Origin: Prinsepia uniflora
Lineage: Eukaryota > Streptophyta > Magnoliopsida > Rosales > Rosaceae
DNA length: 64,000 nucleotides
NCBI GenBank assembly: GCA_032719365.1
Contig: CM064871.1
Coordinates: 31,159,566 to 31,223,565 of the forward strand
Direction: 5' to 3'
Position numbers and translations under genes: made by a program. Positions within the stretch are counted from its first letter, which is position 1; every line of letters starts with the position of its first letter. The notes beneath the pieces are model-generated. The model was not told where the DNA came from, made no database searches, and saw nothing but the letters and a program-made list of their open reading frames with translations. Shown here piece by piece: positions 57,844 to 64,000 of the stretch.

Positions 57844-59232
57844 TAGATGTCCACAATGCTCTTCTATCCATGGAATTCGATGGGGGAGATGGTTGAGTTC
57901 AACATCTTTGAAACTATAAGGTATCCTACTACTAGTGTTAATGCTTGCTTTGCAATTGTTATTGTTGAATCTATGTCGTAGGAACACTTGAACCATATAC
58001 ACGATGATGAACTCGACATAACCATTCGAGAAAGAGCCGGACTAACCCAAATCGGGAATAAAGTCCTCTTTGGTGCACTAATTGAGGTCCTTGAACCCAA
58101 AATCCTTGAATCAGTCATGGCGCTAAATGAAATGCCGAGATATGTAAGTCTTCATCCTCCAATTCCAATTACTTTTGGTACTAATCAAATGCTTCGATTT
58201 GTTGTCCAAGCGTCAGAACTAGAACTTAAGGTACTTTTGGAACATTTCAAGTACGCATTCCTTGGACATAATGACACCTTACCCATCATTATTTCTTCAA
58301 CTCTGAAAAATGATCAAGAGACAAAACTTCTAACTGTACTAAAAAAGTACAACAACACGATTGGATGGACACTTGCAGATATCAAAGGAATCAACCCTGC
58401 CACTTGTGTTCATGGTATCCTTCTTGAAGATGACGCCAAACCCACTCGGGAAGCACAAAGAAGACTCCATCCACCTATTATGGAAGTAGTTAAAAAAGAG
58501 GTAATCAAACTTTATGATTGTTGTGTTATTTACCCTATTTCAGATAGTCGTTGGGTATCTTCTGTGTAGGTTGTTCCAAAGAAATCTGGAATCACTGTAC
58601 TAAAGAATGCCGAGAATGTATTACTACCTCAACGAACCATCATCAGACATAGAGTTTGCATCGATTACCAGAAACTCAACGCCACCACAAGGAAATACCA
58701 CTTTCCTTTGCCTTTCATTGACCAAATGCTTGAGAGACTTGTAGGACACTCTCACTATTGTTTCCTTGATGGATACTCAGGATACAACCAAATAAGCATC
58801 ACTCAAGAAGATCAAGAAAATACCACTTTCACGTGCCCTTTTGGTACATTAGCTTACAGATGGATGCCATTTGGTTTATGTAATGCACCAGGTACTTTTC
58901 AACGTTGTATTATTTCCTTATTTTCTGATTATGTTGAAAAGATAATTGAATTATTCATGAATGAATTTAGTGTATTCGAAGATAGTTTTGATGCATGCCT
59001 AGAAAACCTTGAACTTATATTGCAAAGATGTGTCAATTCTAGGCTAGTACTTGTAACTCAAGGGATAGTTTTAGGACATATTGTTTCAGCTAAAGTCATA
59101 GAGGTTGATATAGCTAAAGTAGATCTTGTGCGGTACTTACCCTATCCCATTTCGGTGAGAGAGATTCGTTCGTTCCTTGGACATGTAGGATTCTACCGAC
59201 GATTCAACAATGACTTCTCATCAATTTCTTGA
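57844..59232 (+). pseudogene. pol: Athila reverse transcriptase
   Basis: 57844-57960 is the linker (SMEFDG, VEFNIFET) with a frameshift in a G run. From 57988 one frame runs to 59229 with a single stop (TAG at 58567, where the family has CAG, Gln). Motifs: NTIGWTLADIKGINPATCVH, EVIKLYDCCVIYPISDS, VVPKKSG, RVCIDYQKLNATTRK, CFLDGYSGYNQI (first catalytic Asp kept), PFGLCNAPGTFQRC, then FMNEFSVF at about 58954-58975 where FMDDFSVF is expected. Both Asp of the YMDD-type box are changed (58960-58965), so it is catalytically dead. It ends VGFYRRF and a TGA at 59230 (from CGA). It would convert element RNA to DNA. Confidence 0.9.
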
Positions 59233-59779
59233 CCCCTATGTCATTTACTCCAAAAGGAAGCCACCTTTGTGTTTAGTGCTGAGTGTCTAGAGGCCAAAAT
59301 AAGCTAAAGGAGTTGCTCATCAGTGCCCTTATCTTATGTGCCCCAGATTAGTGTTTACCATTCGAACTCATGTACGATGCCTCCGACTATTCAGTAGGAG
59401 CTGTCTTAGGACAATGAAAGGATAAGAAACCCCCATTTACTATGCCTCTAGGACATTGGATGAAACTCAGCAAAACTACACAACCAATGAAAATAAACTA
59501 CTTGTGGTAATCTTTGCTCTTGATAAGTTTCATTCTTACTTACTTCAATCCAAAGTTATAGTGTATACAGATCATGCTGCTTTGAAGTACTTAATGACCA
59601 AGAAGGATGCCAAATCAAGACTTATTCAATGGATCCTCTTGATCCAAGAATTCGATATTGAGGTTAGGGATAAGAAGAGAGTAGAGAATGTTGTTGTCGG
59701 CCACCTATCTAGGATCATGAAGAATCAAAAGGATGGTATCATACTTAGTGACTTAACAATTCTCGAATACCATGCCTAG
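59233..59779 (+). pseudogene. pol: Athila RNase H domain
   Basis: 59233-59455 carries shifted frames with PLCHLLQKEATFVFS, then LPFELMYDASDYSVGAVLGQ followed by TGA (CGA expected). The first catalytic Asp lies in DASDYSVGAVLG. From 59456 one frame continues: NYTTNENKLLVVIFALDKFH, KVIVYTDHAALKYLMTKKDA and ENVVVGHLSR (VADHLSR expected, Asp to Gly). It removes RNA from RNA-DNA hybrids in active elements. TGG-to-TAG and CGA-to-TGA changes account for its stops. Confidence 0.85.
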
Positions 59780-60960
59780 ATATCAACGTGATAAGCTTAA
59801 ACATAATGCCAGAACTTACTTATGGGATGAACGTTACTTGTGGAAACAATGTTCTGATTTAGTAATTAGGAGATGTGTCCCGAATAATGAACATAATTCT
59901 ATTCTTTCATTTTGTCATACTGAAGCATGTGGGGGGACATTTTGGTTCCAAGAAAACTGCCCTTAAGGTGTTAGATTTAGGTTTCTTTTAACCTTCTTTA
60001 TTTCGTGATGTTCATGAATTTTGTGTTACTTGTGATAGATGTCAAAAATCTGGAAATCGAGGACCTAAAGGTTAAATGCCACAAAACTTTATACTTAATG
60101 TCGAGATTTTTTATTTGTGGGGTATAGACTTTATGGGTCCATTTCCTTTATCTTATGGTTTTGAATATATCCATCTTGATGTGGATTATGTTTCGAAATG
60201 GGTGGAAGCTAAAGCCACTGGTACTAATGACTCTAAAGTTGTTGCAACTTTCCTTCGCACTAACATATTATCTAGATTTTACGTGCCCCAAGCATTGATC
60301 AGTGATAGGGGAAGCCACTTTTGCAACAAAATAGTTGGCACACTATTAAAAGGTATGAAATCACTCACAAGGTATCTACTCCATATCACCCTCAAACCAA
60401 TGGTTTAGAGGAAGTTAGCAACCGAGAAATCAAGAAGATACTCGAGAGAACCATTGGCCTTCACAAAATGATTGGAGTACGGGGTTAGAAGATGCTTTGT
60501 GGGCCTAGCGAATCGCATACAAAATTCCCATAGGTATGTCTATGGGAAATCGTGTCATCTGCCTGTGGAATTAGAGCATAAGGCCTGGTGGGCATTCAAA
60601 AAGTTCAACATGGACCCTGATGAGGCAGGAATGTATAGGAAGTTACAACTTTGTGAACTTGAAGAAATTCAGAATGATGCATTTGATAGTGCCAAGAACT
60701 ACAAAGAATGCACAAAAGGTTTGCATGATAAAATGATCCGTGGGAAAACCTTTCAAGTTGGCCAAAAAGTCCTACTATTCTGCTCTCGACTTAAATTATT
60801 CTCAGGTAAGCTTTGTTCTAGATGGGTTGGCCCTTAAATTATTACTCACGTTTTTCCTCATGGTGCTATCCAAATTTAGTCACCCATCACTAGGAACGAA
60901 TTCAAGGTTAATGGGCACCGGTTGAAACCCTACTAGGAAGCTTTCAAAGAACACACTATT
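59780..60960 (+). pseudogene. pol: Athila integrase
   Basis: It begins in the frame ending about 59966 (LWDERYLWKQCSDLVIRRCVP). The zinc domain continues in another frame after a G6 run (HFGSKK..., DVHEFCVTCDRCQKSGNRGP) at about 59930-60075. The core (60076-60408) has GIDFMGPFPLS (Asp at 60127), YVSKWVEAKA and ISDRGSHFCNK (Asp at 60304). After a frameshift near 60355 come STPYHPQTNG and EEVSNREIKK, with Glu near 60411, giving D-59-D-35-E spacing. The C-terminal part (60472-60837) reads YGKSCHLPVELEHKAWWAFK, LCELEEIQNDAFDSAKNYKE and LLFCSRLKLFSGKLCSRWVG, then a stop. All three catalytic acids are encoded, but frameshifts and stops disable it. Confidence 0.88.
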
Positions 60961-62919
60961 GAGGCGATGCGCCTCCAAGATCCGGTGGTTTAGAACAAGT
61001 AAATGAAGCATCTAGTCTAGGTTGAAAATACGTTAAACTTCAAGAGCTTCTTGGGAGGCAACCCAATGACGAAGAAGTGGGGGAGCCATCAAATAGAGAT
61101 TTTCTTTCTTAAACCCTTTGTTAATTTTTGTCTTTATTGCTTTATGTTTGTAAATCAATTCTCCTTACATACATTCTATGCTTTCACATTCATACATTGA
61201 GGACAATGTCAGATTTAAGTGTGGGGGAGGATTTTACAACTTTATTGAGTCTTATTTCAAAAATAGAAGAAGAAAAAATTCAAAAACAAAAAACAAAAAC
61301 TCAAAAAACGATTTTCATGTATTTTAGTCTTTAGTCTTTAGTCTTTTTGTTTAAACTTAGTGTTTTTAAACGTTATAGTATGCCCTTTAAACTGTCAATG
61401 ATAAGAATGACGGATAAATGAAAATAACATGGCTAAAAGATGATCACTACAACTTGAATTCATTTGTTAATGCTTTATGATTAAACCTTTATGACTTGTA
61501 GTGGATGATATATGATAAACTGGTACGGAACGAGAATGTTAAGATATGTATGAATTATATGAACCCTATGTGAGCTTTTGAGCCTTATTTACTTCTTTTC
61601 TGAGTGATTCATAGGAATTATTTATTTAAATTGATATACATATGCCTCATAATTGTTTGCCATAACTGTTTGCCATAACTTTTAATGAACTCTAGAGTAC
61701 TAGAACTTATTATTTGTGATTTTCAAAGCTTTTAAGTCAATAAACTCTCTAATTTTGGACATGATTGAGGTAATAGGGTTAGCAACACTTATCCAAATAT
61801 CCGAGCCCTATTTGATCACACAAGTGTGATCCCCCTAATTTAGTCACTTTGAGCCTACATTAAGCCTTTCTTTTATCACCCTAAACATCTATTCACATAA
61901 CCCTAGCATAACACATCCTTTACGCTTGTTCCTTGAACTTGGTTGAAGAACATAAAGATGGTGTGAGATACAAGAAAGCGATTTTATGAACAAATACTTA
62001 TATGTAAGTGTAGGGAATGACTTGATCAAACTATGTTTGTATTCATTGCATTACCTCTCAAAAGAAAAAAAAAAGGAACAAAATGAAAATAAAAAAAAAT
62101 CAAGAACAAAAGTTCTATGAGGTACTATAATTGAGTTTTGAGCTAAATCCCTTAAGCTTGTGATTTGGAACAATGAAGTTTGGTGGCTTACATGAAGAAT
62201 TTTGGCCCCTGCCCTAATTGCAAGTTCAAAAGATGTGGATAATGATAATTAAGGCCCAACAAGTTAATACTTGGCCTATGATGATTTGAAAACACTTATG
62301 CTTTTTTAATGAGGTATTTGGTTAAGTCCTGGAACAAAACTTAACACCATTATCCTAAAATTCTTCGCCTCTACACCTAGCCCCATTACAACCCTCAAAT
62401 AAAGACCTTATGATTCTTGATATAAGTAAATTTTGATTAGTTAAGTCTATCACTTGAGTAAGGATATGGTTTTGGTTCATTTTTGCAAGTGTGTTCACTA
62501 TCTTATGGTTTATGTTTGAAATTTTTATGAAATAACTTACTTTCTTTTATGTGAGCATCTTTCTCACATACCTTGAGTGCAAACACGAACCCTATACATA
62601 TTGAGTTGAAAAGTATGAGCGCATATCCCTGTGAGTTGATTCATACTTGTTTTATTCATGTTGAGATACATTTCACCAAGTTTACACATTTTCTTACTTG
62701 TCAAGGCATTTTGTTATGATGTAAAAACTTTTGGATTCCATATGATATATAGTTGCATAGTGTACATCTTTGATGCCATACATATGTTGATACGATCTGA
62801 GACAAATGGTTAAGGGCTTAGTAGTTTTTTCTTTTAAGAAAAAAGAAATCTTGAGTTTCAAAGCCTTAGTTTGTCTTGGTATTTGCTAGGGACTAGCAAA
62901 GTGTAAGTGTGGAGGTATT
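60961..62919 (+). other. Athila 3' non-coding region
   Basis: About 2 kb without a recognisable env-like ORF. It holds two short perfect inverted repeats (61051-61066, TTGGG/CCCAA; 61195-61208, CATTG/CAATG) and a purine run AAGTGTGGGGGAGG at 61217-61230, an arrangement that recurs after pol in Athila elements. The rest is A/T-rich, with A-rich runs at 61256-61310 and 62060-62100. Just before the 3' LTR is GTAAGTGTGGAGGTATT (62902-62918), the likely PPT. Confidence 0.7.
61217..61230 (+). other. Internal polypurine-like motif
   Basis: AAGTGTGGGGGAGG, resembling the purine motif before the 3' LTR (62904-62916). A second PPT-like site inside the element is inferred from position and composition. 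Confidence 0.5.
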
Positions 62920-63137
62920 TGATAAGTCTTGAATTAAGCATCATTTTATACCATTTATGCTCATCTTTTAATGTTTAAATACCAAATAATAGGAGAAAAT
63001 AACATATTTTGTGAGAAATGTGCAGAATTGGATAGAGCTCGGAATTACGAGAATTTAGGCGAAATAATCACCTCAATCGGAGTTATATAGAAGAAGTTAT
63101 GATCGAATGAAGGGTAGCCACCAAAAAACCAAGGAAA

Positions 63138-63157
63138 TTCGGTAGCAAGCTACCGAA
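63138..63157. repeat. Perfect 20-bp palindrome TTCGGTAGCAAGCTACCGAA
   Basis: Same palindrome as 39271-39290, located about 220 bp into the LTR. Confidence 0.92.
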
Positions 63158-63632
63158 TCCAAAATGGCAGCCCAGAAGACCGTTCAATAAGTGCCTACCG
63201 ATGTCTAGGAGAGTTGCTCAGTGTACGTTTACCGAAGCCTGCTCCTCTTCTCTCGGCGCGCGTTTCCTGAACCCTCAAAGCCTACTTCGGCCAGCGTTTC
63301 CTGAAGACACTATTCAACCTTCATGCCACATTGACCAGGTCGTTGACCACCAAAATTCTCCCCATTTTTCAGTGCGCGTTTATCGAATTTAACTGCAGGT
63401 TCCAGCAGGCTTCCACCGAGCCGTTTCCCATACTATTCCAGCACATTTTTCCTTCATTTTTGAGGAAAATTGTCCAATTCATGCTTGGATTTATTTCCTT
63501 TTTATTTAGGAAACTTTTTTAATTATGATTTTATTACCATTTTTCTTTAGGACTTTAATTTAATTAGTTTAATCATTTTTCGTTTAGAATTTAAATTGTA
63601 AACTTCTATTTATTTTGGGATTAATTTTCTCC

Positions 63633-63640
63633 TATAAATA
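63633..63640 (+). promoter_or_regulatory. TATA box of Athila 3' LTR
   Basis: TATAAATA in CTCCTATAAATAGAGAGG, as at 35073. Confidence 0.65.
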
Positions 63641-64000
63641 GAGAGGTTAAAGTTATTTGTTAAAGGTCGCCCATTTTTATACCAAAGTTCTGCTTAACCA
63701 AATTTCTCTCTTCAATAATTCGAGATTTCTTTAGCAATAGCCAATTACACCATACTCCACCACAAACACCTTCATCTGCGACAATCTAGGGAAATTCTCG
63801 GTTGTCTCACTAAGGAGTCTCGAGCCACTTTGCATCCCTAGGGTAACTCCCAAGATAAAAGGTGTAACACGATCCCCTTACCCTGTAACTGTCTTTTTTT
63901 ATTGAATATCGTTTTATTGGATTGATCTTTAATATAGCTCTGGTTATATATCTTATATGAATTTCAATAATCTTCTATATGTTTCAATATCTTGGTTTTT

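Larger units (their letters stand above)
34382..64000 (+). mobile_element. Athila-lineage Ty3/gypsy element (right end outside window)
   Basis: Parts: 5' LTR 34382-35882, PBS 35888, leader, gag 52635-54560, protease, RT, RNase H and integrase to about 60960, a non-coding 3' region, and a 3' LTR from 62920. Without the two later insertions (LD3 and the solo LTR at 54950) it is about 11.7 kb in the window, with the 3' LTR lacking its last 0.4 kb or so. That agrees with Athila elements (10-12 kb). The left flank pentamer is GAGTG (34377-34381); the right TSD cannot be checked. All genes are broken. Confidence 0.9.
62920..64000 (+). repeat. Athila 3' LTR, truncated by window end
   Basis: It starts TGATAAGTCTTGAATTAAGC and is highly similar to 34382 onward; by comparison with the 1501-bp 5' LTR about 420 bp lie beyond the window. 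A perfect 20-bp palindrome is at 63138-63157 and a TATA box at 63633-63640. It has extra sequence (about 63255-63330) relative to the 5' LTR near 34745-34790. Confidence 0.92.

Noticed and set aside
60961..62919. env-like ORF expected in some Athila elements
   Set aside because: No frame longer than about 70 codons and no signal peptide or transmembrane pattern; lost or never present.

Overview
The window is plant nuclear DNA made almost entirely of nested LTR retrotransposons. I find no host protein-coding gene and no tRNA or rRNA gene. Evidence for a plant: plant-type Ty3/gypsy gag, protease, RT, RNase H and integrase remnants; primer-binding sites of the initiator-tRNA-Met (TGGTATCAGAGC-like) and GGCGCCGTTGYCGGGGA types; and many solo LTRs with exact 5-bp target-site duplications (TSDs). 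This is what pericentromeric or other heterochromatic angiosperm DNA looks like. The species cannot be named from the sequence.

Three element types are present. (a) A long-LTR family (LTRs 2.1-3.0 kb, tRNA-Met PBS, polypurine tract before a TGTAAYGACCC start), probably chromovirus (Del/Tekay)-like. It includes three essentially complete elements with no recognisable coding capacity: LD1 (7907-26261, +), LD2 (11354-20655, -, nested in LD1) and LD3 (37012-52020, +). It also includes four solo LTRs (3000-5665 -, 39411-41754 -, 42894-45749 +, 54950-57843 -), a gag-bearing relic at the left edge (1-2862) and an LTR fragment (33806-34381 -). (b) A Tat-lineage Ty3/gypsy element: decayed pol at about 5728-7906 continuing at 26262-27400, an antisense extra ORF (32296 down to 27883) and a tandem-repeat region (32737-33370). 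(c) An Athila-lineage element from 34382 past the window end: 1.5-kb 5' LTR, PBS, gag, protease, RT, RNase H, integrase and a 3' LTR truncated by the window. Two more Athila-like solo LTRs lie at 29939-31719 and 39052-42882.

Nesting order, from TSDs: the Tat element received a solo LTR (TGTCA), LD1 (CAGTC; LD1 later received LD2) and an Athila-like solo LTR (TGGAT, inside the antisense ORF). The Athila element sits in an older long-LTR fragment and received LD3 (ACATC) in its leader and a solo LTR (TAGAT) between protease and RT. The 5' LTR of LD3 received an Athila-like solo LTR (TTCTC/GTCTC), which itself holds a solo LTR (GATTT), and then another solo LTR (TAGTA) within 7 bp of the first one's edge. 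All protein genes are broken by stops and frameshifts, many of them explained by C-to-T or G-to-A change.

The most unusual signal is inside the long LTRs. Each LTR subfamily carries, in a comparable place, an array of short tandem units that are each an inverted repeat (mini-hairpin). Stems differ between units in a compensatory way while the loop or spacer is kept. The clearest case is 39752-39970. Two ATGCATGCAT (RY-type) sites bracket these arrays. One solo LTR carries seven perfect TGACGTCA palindromes within 145 bp (44235-44379).
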